Below, one piece after another: positions 12,921-55,500 of a stretch of 64,000 nucleotides of DNA. The stretch spans positions 62,001 through 126,000 of the forward strand of contig JBAMDO010000109.1 of NCBI GenBank assembly GCA_037074765.1, read 5' to 3'. The stretch's first letter is position 1; each line of letters opens with the position of its first letter. Source of the DNA: Mansonella perstans (taxonomy: Eukaryota; Nematoda; Chromadorea; Rhabditida; Onchocercidae). A model generated the notes under the pieces. It searched no databases and had not been told where the DNA came from. It saw nothing but the letters and a program-made list of their open reading frames with translations. Both the position numbers and the translations under genes were made by a program.

Positions 12921-14380
12921 TTGCCCAAAGTATATACGATGCACTGAGATGCGGCCGCTTCGTTTCTGGGCTTTCAACGTAAAGCAAAAAGCTGTGCGAC
13001 AGACACACACATAACGCTCACCATAGACATACACAGATCCATAGAGAGGAGGGACCCAGAGGTGTGATACTTAAGTCTCCACCCTGAAAGAGGGAGTCTT
13101 CCTACTCCGAAAAGTTAGTAAAGAGGGACAATCAGGGAGAGTTAGCTAGCCATTGGGAGCATTGGCTAGGCTTTCGTAGTCTCTAAGCTATAAATGTTCA
13201 TGAGAGTGGAAGAGAAAAGGGAGCTACGGAGATGGGGCATTGTTGATCCAAAAACGGAAAGAGAAAGAACCATTTATAGATGATGTGAGCATGCTAGCTA
13301 ACTGCAGCATTCTCGGATTGCTACTGTTGTCGCGTTACTTGTAGACTTGCTAACATTCAGCCGTTATCCTTTCAGCCTAGCACTAAGGCACAGCTTGCTA
13401 CCGCAATTAAACTTTGTCACATTGCATTAATGCATGCAACAGCAGCTGCTGTTATTACTACTACTGCTGTACAATTAATAATGCCAATTAGACAATATCC
13501 AACTGCTGCAAGCAGTTGCAGTAACATACTTATATAACCCACTTTTTTCTACCGTACACTTTATGTTCTACTTGGCAAGTTTCAGTTTTTTACCATAAAT
13601 TTTTAACCGCATTCTACATTATGATTAACTTCTTCTTTTTCAGTGAATTCTTTAGATTTAAATTTGAGTTTTAAACTATTTTCAGTATTATATTTCTCTT
13701 TTTTATACACAAATATTTCCCTCTTACAAGAAATAAAATAATTTCATGAATTTATAATGAAAATTCATTCAATCATACATTTCTTTTTCATCTGTCTTTT
13801 TATAAAATTGGAAAAACGAAAATTAATTGTTACATACTTCATTGGAAATTGTCAATCATTCACAGAATATTTATGTATTGTACATTTTATTTTATTTGAG
13901 CAAAAAAAGAAAAAAGAACGAAATATATCAAAATTCAACAAAAAAATAAAATTCATTATTTCTGACAACCATATAACAGAGATAATTAATTACATTTCTT
14001 TTTTTGAAGAGAAGTTTAGACAAGTATTTTGTCTATACACAATTATCATAGTTTTTAAATGTAATAATCAAATATGGAGAAAAACTGATGAGAAAGATAA
14101 ATGAAGAATAATTTAGTTTGGGCAATAAATGTAATAAACTAAATGATAAGCTAAATTAGTTATAAGTATTAATAATAATGAATATAATTTGGTGCCACTT
14201 GAAAAATTCAAATTTCAACTACAATTTCAGTTTCACTGGTAACATATAGTTAATCTAATTTGCTTAAATATCAATCATTGTTAATTTAAAATCTTTCGCT
14301 TTTTTTTTGAAATAAATTTTTACTTATATTTGCTTGAGCATTATCAAATGCATGTGTAAAAGTGTGTTGTGAGATTTTTT
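12921..14380. promoter_or_regulatory. Upstream region of the ONECUT gene
   Basis: This intergenic stretch separates the ONECUT start from the 3' end of the giant receptor gene. The part at about 12921-13560 is clearly less AT-rich than the rest. It holds CAGCAGCTGCTG around 13440-13451 and an inverted AACTGCT/AGCAGTT pair at 13500-13517, both built around CAGCTG-like E-box elements. It probably contains 5' UTR and promoter. From about 13560 leftward in transcription the DNA is ordinary A/T-rich spacer; the plus-strand open frame at 13757-14104 is low-complexity and not credited. Confidence 0.4.
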
Positions 14381-14386
14381 TTTATT
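14381..14386 (-). terminator. Candidate polyadenylation signal AATAAA of the giant receptor gene
   Basis: On the minus strand AATAAA occurs about 70 bases after the TAA stop at 14454. It is followed by an A-rich stretch in an AT-rich 3' region. This is the nearest canonical hexamer. Confidence 0.45.
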
Positions 14387-14453
14387 AATTTCTTAGATTT
14401 CAATTAAATCAATTAAGTTTCTAAATTAAAGAAATATCAATAAATATAAGCAT

Positions 14454-40765
<26,312 letters not shown>

Positions 40766-43700
40766 GGTAGTTGATAATGATAACAATATATGATTGAAGC
40801 GTATACATACACCATATACCACAGTAAATAATGGACTGTCAATGTCGCTAGGCGTCTATCGGTTGTTCAGGTTGTCTTACGGATTTTGCAATCAGGGCAC
40901 GAAGATGAGAGAAATGGTCCAGTTGACCTCATTAATTTGACCTTCCATCTGCTTCATTTTAACCTTCAAATAAATGAAATAATGTGCCACCTTGTCTTTC
41001 TTCAAAACTTTCACAACAACAATCACTATCAAATAGAAATATTTCAATTTATACCTATTTTTCATCCTTTCTTTCCAGTCTTTTCTTCTTCCTCTCTCTC
41101 TCTCTTTCTTATCTTCTCCCTCCCTTTCTTCCCTTCCCCTCTTTTGTCTTTGCTTCTTCCCCTTTCCCTTTTCTGTTCCAATATCTAAATTTCAAGATAA
41201 AATTCTCAATTTATCATATTTCTATAAAATTTTCATTTTCACCATCCCAATAGTCGATTGGTTATATCATTAATGATTGAATATGTTACAATAATGATAA
41301 TAATTGTGACAAATAATAATAAATACAATGTATCAAATAGCCTTTCACTACAGTATCATGATAATCCTTCCAACCATTCATTGCATTTCTCTCCAGTTAT
41401 CAACTAACATCTTTCTTATTTTATCTTTTCTTCTTTTTTTACAATAAAAAAAGAAAATTACTTCATTTTTTTGTTCCTTAATTAGTGCACTGATCCATTT
41501 CAGTGATAATAGTCCATACGTCTAACATTTTAAATCCTAATGATTGCTATCATTTCTTATCAATTATTAGCTGTAATAAGATCGTAAGCGAAGATTTTGT
41601 TGGAATACTTACATATCATGATAAAATTGTTATTATTTTTCATAGAAAGGTCACATTAATTTTATTTATGTTCACGCTTACAAAGAAATTCAAATTGAAA
41701 TTGACATTACTAGAACGAATTTCATCTTTTTTTCTTGGATTGCCTAATAATTATTTTTTAATCCATCTTTCGTATTTTAAATCTTTCAAGTCTACTTATC
41801 GGATTTGTTTCGGAACAATTTTCGGATTAACTCAATCAATACTTAATAAATTTCAGTAGATGTTAAATTTTCGAAAGATATGCTATTTGGTTAAAAAATT
41901 TGGTTGACAACTTAACAATATAATAAAATAGTGAAATTGGATTTCATGAATGAATTGAATATCTTGACCAACAAATTATCTGACTATGTCTACAATGTCT
42001 ATTTTAGTTTTGCAACTTTTGTTTTTTCTCACGTAACGTTTTAAAAAATTGTATTACCAGGATAAAAAGAAAGAAAAAAACATTATTTTTCTATTGACAG
42101 CAGGAAAAGCTAAAGCTAAGGATTTCGAAAAACGATTCCGCTTCGATATCTTTATCATGTAATCTAAATACTCGATAATACTTAAATATAAATATTACAT
42201 AATTATTTTTCCCTTTAATAGAATTTGTAATGTTCTGACATATTTTGTCACACATTAGTTAAATATGGTGGAATTACAGAAATTGAAATAAAATTGATGG
42301 AAATTGCTAATTTTTAGCTGCGATTAAAATAGATAAACATAAACTAATGGTATATAAAGAAGTATTCAGCAGTTGGATTTTAAATCAAATGAAAAAAGAA
42401 AAGTATCTACAAATTTGCATTAAAAAAATCAATGTTGGGAACTTGAAATAACGATTAACTGGCAGTATGAAACTGGAATCAATATTCATCGAAGATATGA
42501 TGGTCCACTTAGATAACCAGTGACGAATCTTTTCTGTACATATTAATAAGAGAAATAACAATAACGACAACAACAGTAAACAACGTCTTGACAACGTCGA
42601 CAACAATGATAACAGCAACAGCGAGACTAGCATTATTGACCATTTTCCAGAAACAAGATTTCATAGTTTGATAAAAACTGTTTTAAAATGCCTTTTTACA
42701 TAGGCATTGCAGTGAATTAATTCAGTGACATTTAAATAACAAAAAAAAAGGATTTTAAAAACAATACATGCACACATATACGTAACATACATACCTATAT
42801 CATTCTGATACATATGTGGGCGCATGTTTGAATGTTGCGCCCCTAATTAACTGACCTAACCCATTAAGAAAATACTCTCGTCTTTCTAAATTAATTTAAT
42901 TTTTTTTAATGGTATTAAAAAGCAGAGAATTTCAGCTCACCAAATAATTTCAAGGAAAAAAGGAAAGTAATAAATTTGATCTAACATTTAAATTTTATTC
43001 GTGAAAAAAACAAATTGCGATAACCAATTGCAGCCGAAGATTACAGGAATTTCTTGAATACATTCTTTTCCTCTCTTCCTCTCTCTCTGCCTCTCTTTTT
43101 CTAAAAAAGGCTGGAAGTACGGTGTTCACTGGCAGAAAAATTTGTGGTAAAAAAATAAATTCATCATTGATTAAAATAATTTACAAAAATTACTTTGACA
43201 TATTTTACACTCAAGTTTTAGCATCATAAAAAAAAGTAAATAAATTATGGGAAATTCATTTAAATACTAATTTTTACGAATGAATTATAAATACATACCT
43301 GGAAGAGTATAAGTATTTGAAGATATAAAATTTTGTAGCATTTGCAATCTTAATTTTGATTCTTGCTGATCGATTGAAAAGTATTGATAGAATTTGGCTA
43401 AACTTTGAAAAACGATGACCAATTTGGCATAACGTGAACTTATGGCTTAAGTTAAATACAGCTCTTAACAATGGGCAATTACTGAATAGAGATAGGAACA
43501 AGGAGAGGAAGAAAAACCAAATGACATCTAACAGAGTAACAAAATTATCAAAATGAATGATAAATTTTTCGCTAATCTGAAATTACTCTGCAATTAGAAA
43601 TTACACACTCAGTAATTCATCAAAGTAAATGTTGGATTACTGAAACCAAATTTATTAGACATAATGATAAGATTTTGTAAATAAATTTAAGTTGACCAGG

Positions 43701-45380
43701 CGGATATAAGCTAACAATGGTAGTAATGTCACACAGAGATTCTGGTACTTCAGCACGACTACGAAGAAAAAGCACTTGATAATCTCACGAATCATACTAA
43801 GGGCCAACTAATCCTCCATGATGCCCAGATGAAGCTTACCACAGTTCCGCCTTTAATCCTCATATATATATGTCTTGAAAAAAAAATTCTACAAGTCAGT
43901 TTTCTAAACAGTCAAACACGCATCGAAGATCTTCTAAGCTTATTTACTTGCATTAAGTTCAGCAACAATATTATTCCCTTACTTCCAAGGACCCTTTCTT
44001 CGATTTTTCCCAAACTGTACGAAGGACGATGACCTTTATGATGAAACATATAAACAAAGTGGCAGTCAATTATTATCGAAGGAAATAATAAGGATTTATT
44101 AGTTAAAACTGAATATATTGTTTGTTTTGTTTCTGACTTATCAATTCATTCCGTACTTTATACTTTTTTCATCTTACTTATTGTGAATTAGTAGTATTGT
44201 GTAAATACAATGTTTCAACCTAAATAAACAACTATTGTAGACAAATGAATCAAGGTACAGCTTCTCAAATAAAAGCAAGAGAAAAAGGACTGTATCGTTA
44301 AGGCTAAGAAATGTGATTTAAGTATGGAAATAGTACGGCAATAGTTATTAGCTTAGTATGCTTTTACAACAAACTCTTCCACTTTATCGTTAAGTAAATA
44401 CTGTGAGATGACCACTAACCAGAAAGAGAAGTGTATATTAATAAAGTAGAACCGTCTGGCTTTACTTATCTATCATCTGTAATACTTCGCTCCTACTAAT
44501 GTCCTTCATTAATATTTTCAATCATTTTCCTCTCTCTTCTACATTTCGTATACGTAGCAAACATGTCACTCGACTACTTAATTGATTAATTCAGTGACTG
44601 AATTAATTAATTGGAAATTTACAAGTTGAATGTTTATACAATTTAAAAAGTACTGGAATCACAGCATCTTGACATTTTTTTTTCGGTTCATTTTCTCGCT
44701 TCCGTTTTTACAGGATTTATTTATCGTAAACTTTTAACCTTGAATTATTGTTACTTTCATATCAGATTGCAAATGTTTCATGTTTCTTTTTTTTTTTTTT
44801 TTTTTTAAGTAATTCTTTCATTTATTGCTTAATTTGTCTTTTTAATAAACTTTTTTCCAAATTAAATAAATTGGTAACTTAATTTGCTTGCATTTATTGA
44901 CGACATGATATGCAGTTATCAAAATATGAAAAATAGATTTATTAGGAACTATCTATTTTCTTTGAGTGTGTTTTGAAATTTGTTCGCAGGAAAACAAAAA
45001 TTAATAGTGTATATTACTGCTTAATTAGTTTCTTTACTTCAACTTCTAATTATGTTATTAAATGGATCTTTGTAATACGGTTAAATACGAGATACATTTG
45101 ACTGATGTAGAAACACCTTTGTGCTGAACGTTATTATTATCAGTGATATTTTTTTTTTTTTTTTTTTAAATAACTTACAAAGACAAACAACAAAAAAGTG
45201 AACAAAAAAGATTTAAAAAAATAATCAAAACCGACTGTAATATTTGTTTCCTGTATGAAACAACCGGAATTATGACAATTTCTTAATATTACAATAAATT
45301 CAGTAAAAGATTAAACTTAAGAAAATCGTACTGCATCTTTGTGAAAATCCCAACAAATCAACAAGTTATTTTTTCGCTAA
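40766..45380. other. Gene-poor spacer and upstream region of the receptor gene
   Basis: About 4.6 kb between the receptor start and the erlin 3' region. It includes a pyrimidine tract, a T run at about 44787-44806 and a second at about 45151-45167. Several open frames of 60-118 codons occur on both strands (for example 41503-41859 plus), but they are Phe/Leu/Ile/Lys-rich and lack splice context. The first 500 bases probably hold the receptor promoter. No RNA gene was recognised. Confidence 0.5.
41070..41177. repeat. Polypyrimidine (CT) tract upstream of the receptor gene
   Basis: A stretch of about 100 bases that is almost purely C and T on the plus strand, including CTCTCTCTCTC. It lies about 300-400 bp upstream of the receptor start, so it is GA-rich on the coding strand. 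Such tracts can bind GAGA-type factors or form unusual structures; no function is shown. Confidence 0.85.
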
Positions 45381-45381
45381 A

Positions 45382-45420
45382 ATCTTATCTTTATTGAGAA
45401 ATTCTCAATAAAGATAGGAT
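45382..45420. repeat. Near-perfect 19-bp inverted repeat with AATAAA on both strands
   Basis: Left arm 45382-45400 and right arm 45402-45420, separated by one base, pair at 18 of 19 positions. Each arm includes TTTATT/AATAAA, so both strands carry a polyadenylation hexamer. It lies about 390 bases beyond the erlin stop codon, where its 3' end could fall. Confidence 0.9.
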
Positions 45421-45805
45421 CAAGACTACAAAAGAAGAAGTCAAAAACAAAGGGTAAAAAAATTTAAGTATATCATTCACTTCTATAAAACTTATAAGGA
45501 ATTAAAGTAGCTAATAATAGTAGCGGAATCATCAAAAACAATTCTTTAAAATATCGCACGGAACTAAACAGACATAGATGTTATTTCACTTACCTTAGGC
45601 ATTAAGATAAACTTAATCATAACGATCAGTAATCGAAAATTACAGTTCCTTCTACCACTATGAAATTCATGAATGCTAAAAATTTGGAAATGCCAAACAA
45701 ATATAGAAAATGGTAGCGTAACTCTGAATATTGAAGAAATTAAAAAAAAAAAAAGAACCCGCGAACACTGAATTGATAGCGATTCAGATATAACAAATAA
45801 ATGCC

Positions 45806-48434
<2,629 letters not shown>

Positions 48435-48783
48435 ATCTAAATTACTCTGCTTTTCTTTTACATCAGCTTGCTAATTAATTTGCGATCTCATTACGCTAAT
48501 ACATATTTTCATAATTCGTCCATGTATCTTTTTCGATGATCATTTCAAGATTATTGCTTTCTTTCTCATCGCTTCTCTTTCCAACTTCCTCATCTGTATT
48601 GGCCCATTAAATCGGACTTAATCAAATTTCTGATATTTAAGTATCAAGCACAAACTTTTACCAACTATCTTTCCTCCAGAATCATTGATTTCAACACTCA
48701 TTGATCAAAAATCTATTGATGAAACCAAAAAGGTCGATCAATGATATTCACATAGCACTTAATAAACAGATATACAGAAACAA

Positions 48784-48789
48784 TTTATT
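48784..48789 (-). terminator. Candidate polyadenylation signal of intersectin
   Basis: AATAAA on the minus strand lies only 4 bases after the TGA at 48794, implying a very short 3' UTR. This compact spacing before the erlin acceptor is what a nematode operon would show, but other, less canonical signals cannot be excluded. Confidence 0.4.
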
Positions 48790-48793
48790 GGAT

Positions 48794-51700
48794 TCAATAA
48801 AATAATTGTACAACAAATTTGAGTATTATACGAGGTCGTAAATTTGCTATATCGCCTGATTCACAATCAAACTGTTTTGACATTGGACCACGATGCATTG
48901 TTGCAGCTGCCAACAGATCGGCCATTGCAATTCTACTGCTACCTGAAAATTTTAAAATATATTAATGAGTGAGAAATGTTAAAGATTCTTGTTGTTTTCG
49001 AGTCTTTTAATATGTAAGTAATTGAAATTTCCTAACTGGAAAAATCCGTAGTTCCTAGCTTTAAAAAACTTTATAAAAATAATTCACGTGACCAAAAAGG
49101 TTAATAAGCAAAAAATGCTATGCGCTAGAATGGACAACGAATTCTAAAAATTGTTGCCATATAAGATTACGAAGCCGTACTATACTACGATGGATTAATC
49201 TAATAATGATTAAAACAATAAATGGTGTACGGAAAAAGTATGCAACAGAAAACTATCCCTGAAGAAGTTATAAATTGCATCCTTAAAAAAAGAATTGATT
49301 CAAATATGCAAGGAAAGCAAGAGATAAAGGATATCTTTCAGCTATTATTAAATGATTTCAAACATACCTGCACAAAGATCTGGAGAAAAGATTCGATTGA
49401 GGAAAATTGCTACTTCAAAAAAATCATCATAAGCAGTTTTATAGATAGGCAGTTGTGTCGTACAAAGATGCTCTTTTTTGTTCATATCAACATCAGCATA
49501 GGTTGACGACTGACCAATTTGGAATTTACAAAGTATTGACTGGGTTCCCAATAATCTTAATGTGCTGTCCACATTTAAAATGCAAACTAATTCTACGAAA
49601 AGTCGGCCTTGTTCAGAGATATCACAGGATATCGATTGTTTCTGGAAAAATACTCGACTACGCAAAAAATTTGGTAAGATAGAAATAATTTTTAAAGAAA
49701 TCAACTTTTGAAACTGATATTTCTTCTTTTATTTGGCGAATATTATGCGAAATGTGGCAAACCTTTGCTACTGAACACTGATTATGATACTCATTAATGG
49801 CTTTTTCAATTTGTGCAATCCAAAATAATCGAGCATTTCGATTTGGTGCATATAATATTACAGAAGATTCACCTGAAATCGAGGTGAATAAATACTAATG
49901 TTGTTACATTAATATTTAACACGTCAGAAATTATGAAACACTGCAATAACAAGCCCCAAATTAAAAAATGACCGTATGTAAACACGAAAATTCGGAAAAT
50001 CCAAAAAATGCTCACCGGAACGAATTTCAAATGAACAGTCATCCATTTCCTTGTTCTGGATAATCCTAGCATTTTCCAATAACAAAGGTGTCTTATAGAG
50101 ATTTAATTGCAATCCACTTGTTTTGGAAATCCTGAATTCCTCCAGCTATAATAAAATTACATGAAACTTTCACAGTTCTATTATACTCGCTTTGTGCTTT
50201 CAACATTTGGCGATTTATAAAGTGTCCAGACATTTTGTTCAGTATATGAGTACTAACTCCCCTAAATAAAAAAAAGACCAAAAATGCTAAAACCTGCTCG
50301 ATTGGTTCCATGGGTGTTGTTAGCATCAAAAAATCATTAAAGAGCAAGGCAACCAATATTTTCCCATTTAACTGTTTCTGTAAAGCTCCAGAATGCAGGA
50401 GACATCGCGGTCCAACTTTTCTGAAATTTATAAGAATGTTTATAAAAACCAAAAGCAGATGGATTTTTTCATCCAGTAATTTTCCAAATCCATTCAATTT
50501 TAAATTCAAATTTAAATTTCAAAGCACCGTGTAGAAGACGGAAAGACAATAGGTGGTTGTATAGCCTCACAATGAATATGTTGCTGCGCCCAAATGAGCA
50601 TACTAGAACTATCCATCGCACTGATGACATCGTTAATTTCGGTACATAATGACTTTAACAGCTCGTGCGCTTTTTCAAGATTCTAGATAAAAAATATTCA
50701 TTTTTGGGATGATCGTAAATGTAATTCATGGATTTCAAAAAACTAAAAACACGTAAAAAAGAGGGAAAAAATACCTTGCGTTTAGGATCACTTGAATCCG
50801 TATATTTAACAAGCTTTTCAAAAATTAATGGATAACGAGTAATACGATTCATCGGTAGCAGCAAAAAATAACTGAAGTTTATCCCCTTTGTCTTTACACA
50901 ACACGAACGATACGCCTTAAATAAATGTAATTTTAAAAAATCAAAAATTATAGATAGGAGGCATAGTACTTAAAGAACAATTCAAAAGAAAGATATTACT
51001 CGTCTAAAAGAAACATTGTTGTGCTCAAGTTCGCCTAACGTTTCTAATGCTGCTGGTTGTTTCGAGCAAAATTCAACATACGCATGAAGTAAATCAAACT
51101 TTTCCACAAACACATCACCTTAAAAAAATACTGTTATGGTCACTATATGAATATAAAAATTTTCTGATAAAATTTTTTCATTGGTAGAATTCATCAAGAT
51201 CACTTAGAGAAAGAAATGGTCTACATTTGATTTAGAACAGAATTCAAATGATTGAGCAATGAATTCCGACCTCTTCCAGTTCATTTCCAGCTTGAAAGAA
51301 AAGAGATAAGAAATAAATGAAATGTTATTCATTTGTTCAACTCAAATTTGAATCTATACCACTATCAATCTTAACCGATTTTTTTCTTACATTACTTAGA
51401 TTAACGTTTAATATTCCTCTCGCATTAATAAAAAAGAATTTTGGGGAAAAAGAAAAAAGAAACTGACCAGCTGGCAGTTGTTTGAGTGAATTAGCAATAG
51501 AATTAGATACCGAAATCAACTGCTCAAAATTTAAAAATAACTGGCTTGCAAGACTGGAACTAATTATGCCTTGTAATCCTTTAGTGAATATTTCATAGCA
51601 CTGTGTTAAGTCATGGTAGTATTTTAATTCTGTATCTATCAATTCCTGGAAAATACAAACATTTTTAATGTACTGAAAATATATTTTTTTTTAGAAAATA

Positions 51701-52568
51701 AAAATGGTTTTAAGCAACACTCATTTTAAAAAAAAAAAGCATTTAAAAGTTCTCATTAATTCAAAATGTGCTACATCACATGTGAACCTGACAAATAACT
51801 GATTGAATGTTCTCAAGTTCTAGCTCAACTCCAAATCACAAACAATTGTTCTGTTTAGGTAGAACAAGATGAACAGAGATTTATAAGTCATAGATCATAT
51901 ATAAACAATAATAACAGGAATAAGCATACTTTTGTAGCTTTTTCATATTTAGAAGCAACGGTGGAATTATGATCAGTGGTTGTAACACTTGGATTATGCA
52001 ATGATGAAACTGAATTTTGAGACGCTTCGATTCTTGGTTGTATATCTTTCCTAAATTACTTAATAATAATCACCAAACAATCCAAATTTTTTGACGTAAT
52101 TTCTGTGAAAAAGAAAAGTAAGATGACATCCGTACCACAAATATAACTGATCGATAGAGTATTGACGAATCTGATATTAATTTACATCTTGAACTTAGCA
52201 ATTTAATGAAACTTAACGTTCTAATGCATCTTTCAGCACGAGAAAATCAGCAGTTGTCTGGTATTCCAAGCATTTCTAATTTTACATTTCTGATACACAA
52301 TTATACCCATTTCCTAGTGGATACTTCACCGATAGATAGTGATAATTTGACTTCTACGGACGAGATTTTCCTTTTCCATTCGTGGCACATCCCAATCCAA
52401 TAGATTGGATCAAGTTTTGTGCTCACATATGATGTCAAAAGGTTAAAAGCTACGAAATATTCGGGTGTTAATACCTTTCAAAGATAAAATTACTCGTTGC
52501 AATACTACATCCTCTACATGATCGAAATCGCTTGAATTATTTCGGATTTTCTGTAATTTTGCTTCATT
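48794..52568 (-). other. itsn-1: Intersectin long-form tail: DH (RhoGEF), PH and C2 domains
   Basis: Exons about 52475-52568, 51930-52045, 51468-51645, 51000-51118, 50775-50915, 50527-50682, 50294-50420, 50016-50145, 49763-49872, 49368-49641 and 48794-48942; phases agree at every join. A Ser/Thr-rich linker leads to [36 protein letters not shown] and [20 protein letters not shown], the conserved helices of a Dbl-homology domain. [16 protein letters not shown] to [17 protein letters not shown], with the closing tryptophan helix. C2: [31 protein letters not shown], and the end [10 protein letters not shown]. The C2 calcium-binding aspartates are not evident, so it may be a non-calcium C2. Confidence 0.88.
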
Positions 52569-55500
52569 CTGTTTGAAATTTAAACCTCAACAAATCATGA
52601 TAAAAAATTGAGCTGGAAAAAGTTGAATAAATCGCTGTGAACTTAAATGGTCAGTTCTGAAGTTAACCATACAACAATTTCTAACTTTCATATTTGCATT
52701 TTGTTGGCCTGATTTATCCACTTGCCTTCCAACGAGAAACAGAAAATACAAATGAGACAATTCGCTCAAATCGATATGTGAATCCAACAATCTCTTGCCA
52801 AATATTTACTTGTTCACAACATATCGGATTTTCAGGATGCACCCAGGAAAAAAGTAACATAAATGCACCCAACCTAAGAATTTTTAGGGATTTTAAAACA
52901 TAACGCTTGTATTCGAATCTTGGAAAACCAACAGGTATCCAAAAAAACTTTCTTCGATCCTTTGAAGCGAATCCACAAATCTTTTACCAAAACAATCGCA
53001 CAAGAATCACATAAAGCCATAAAATTCTAACTCTATTTACACCTTTTTTTTTGATAGAAATCTATCCAAATCCTGCTACAGTATGCTTCGCTCTGGTAAC
53101 GTCCACACCTTTTTTTTTTATGCTGTACAAAATCAGTTTTCATTAATATAGAATTTATCTATATTAGTCCACAGGCTCTCAAATTACATATGCAAATAAC
53201 AGCCTTTACTTTGCATTATCAGCATGTTAATTTTAGTCCAAAATTTTCAAAAAAAATTTAAGACTACGAAAGTACTAGAAGTGAATAACGAAACTGATAG
53301 AAACATAAATTGTGCGCGCTTTTCCCTCATATATTTTTTCCGGTTTGTATTACACTTCCAGGGAGTGTTTGATAATTTATCAATTTTAGATTTATGTGAT
53401 AATGATATCGAAAGGTTCCTTCCGCTGTGGTTACGACATGCAATTGGGCGATATATAAATGATCCCAACAATTTGGTGTTACTGATTTTTGATAATGCAG
53501 TATCACAGAGAAGGAAGATATAAATTTATATGCATTTATTAGAAAAATATTCTAAAAAAAAAAATCTGAAAAATTCGGATTTGTACATTCCGAAATATTC
53601 TATTTTCAATCATGTAACAAAACGAAGAAATGGATAAAAGTTCGCTTAATCTCTTGCAATACCTTCCCATCGCTGAATATCTTTAATGACTTATATAATG
53701 TCAGTGTAGTCCAAACTACATAAGGTGTTTTATCCTGTATCATATGAAAAAAAAAAAAAAAATTAGACTGGATAGGATTATGTAACATCAGTGGTTTTAT
53801 TTGTTCGACTAGCCCAGACCAGATGATCCAAACTTTATTATCATTACACTCGCCTGAAGTGTAATACATACCTAAAAAGAAATCCAGAAGAAAGCACTGC
53901 ATAATTACACTGTTTCAAACAGTGGCATAGTGCACAAAATTATCAAAGAATTCGCTTCATGAATATATTCATTCAAGATTACATCAAATAAGATATGAAA
54001 GATTTGTCAATGATCTGATAGAAATAAATATATTGAAATTTTGAAAAGGTAAACTGATGCAAAAATTCTCTTAATTTTTTTCATGCATGAACCTTTAATT
54101 TTTTTAATTGCTATGAAACCTGCACAGATATGCCACTGCATCATACCACAGAAGTAGAACTTAGCATGAGATGTGCCAAGCAGAAACTTAGCTGTTATAA
54201 ACTGCTATAATTTTTTCAAATTCAGAAATATCAAATTTAAAAATCTTCAAAATTCGAGATGCCTTTGATCTTCTTTCCAGCATCTCGAGTTGCCTGTAAC
54301 AACCTTGCAAATGGCAAGTGTAACTTTTTCAATATATTAAACAAACTGAAATATGGAAGCATATACACAGAATAATAACTTATTGAATATAACCACCTTG
54401 ATTATCTGAAACTTGAATCGAGCAACAAATAATTAAACAGTTAATGCAGTAATGGACAAATAATTAAAGTAGAATGAAAAAAGTTCGAGTCACCCAACCA
54501 TAAATAAATTTTGAGGGATCTAAGCAGTCATATAAATATATGTGTTTGCAAATTGCAACTATAAAAATTTAGAACTCTGGACTCAGCAATAAATTAAGTC
54601 AACGACATCATTTCTAATGTGATTTAAATCCTCAAGAAATATAACAGAAAACGAATTTAAAACTGATGGCAAAAAAAATTTTGATAGAGCTCTACGAAAA
54701 AATTATATGAGACCGGAGAGAGAATCATTATGCATTGATGTTCTACCATTTAGTGAAAGAAAAAGAACTGTTCACATAATGAACTTATTATGAAGATATA
54801 ACGGTATCATATGAATGTAATCTGATACAAAGCGAAGAAAAAGGAATAGTCAATAAAGCAGAAGAAACGAGAAAAACATGGAAAAAAAGAAAAAACGAAA
54901 TCTAAAAAAAAAATGAAGCTAAATCGAAAATTCAAAATACACAATTCTGATACAGCTTCCAAACTTTAAAATATGAAGAAAAATGGGAAGTTCAGAAACG
55001 ACCAAAAAAATACGTATTAACGCACAATTTTTATATAATTGTTACAAATTTATTACATCTATACTAGGAGCAATGCAACAGCAAAACAAATCTGACATAA
55101 GCAGAAGTATTCCTGCCCATCACGATAAATTAAAATGTAATATTGCCTACCTTGACAGATATATTTCGAACCAATATTAGGCGTTGATAAAATGATGATT
55201 TCTACCTGACTCGATAATAATGAATTACACGAGTACGATGCTAATTAAGTAGAAATAAATTCAAAATCCCGGAGAAATAACGCATTTAAATTTGACCGAA
55301 ATGATCGAGAAAAGATAGATTTACTGCCTGCAAAGTTTTATGTCCTCAAGACCAGAACTGTCAAATTTAAGCAAATTTAAACAATGCTTTGAGCATTTCA
55401 AATACTTTTTTTTCACATAAGACCAAGCTTGGAACAATATCAAAAGTTAATGCCATTGAATTTGTGCTAAGCAGAAGGTGGTCGTCACCAGAGCTACTAA

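Noticed and set aside
12921..13034. 38-residue N-terminal extension of the ONECUT protein
   Set aside because: The extended frame begins with GTG, not ATG, and has no homeobox-family similarity; the first ATG is at 12920.
13757..14104. 115-codon plus-strand ORF
   Set aside because: Low-complexity A/T-driven composition, no splice context and no recognisable motif.
40766..40822. 19-residue extension before the receptor signal peptide
   Set aside because: It would start at GTG; the ATG at 40765 gives a normal signal peptide.
41503..41859. 118-codon plus-strand ORF in the spacer before erlin
   Set aside because: Composition follows the AT-rich background and there is no supporting exon.
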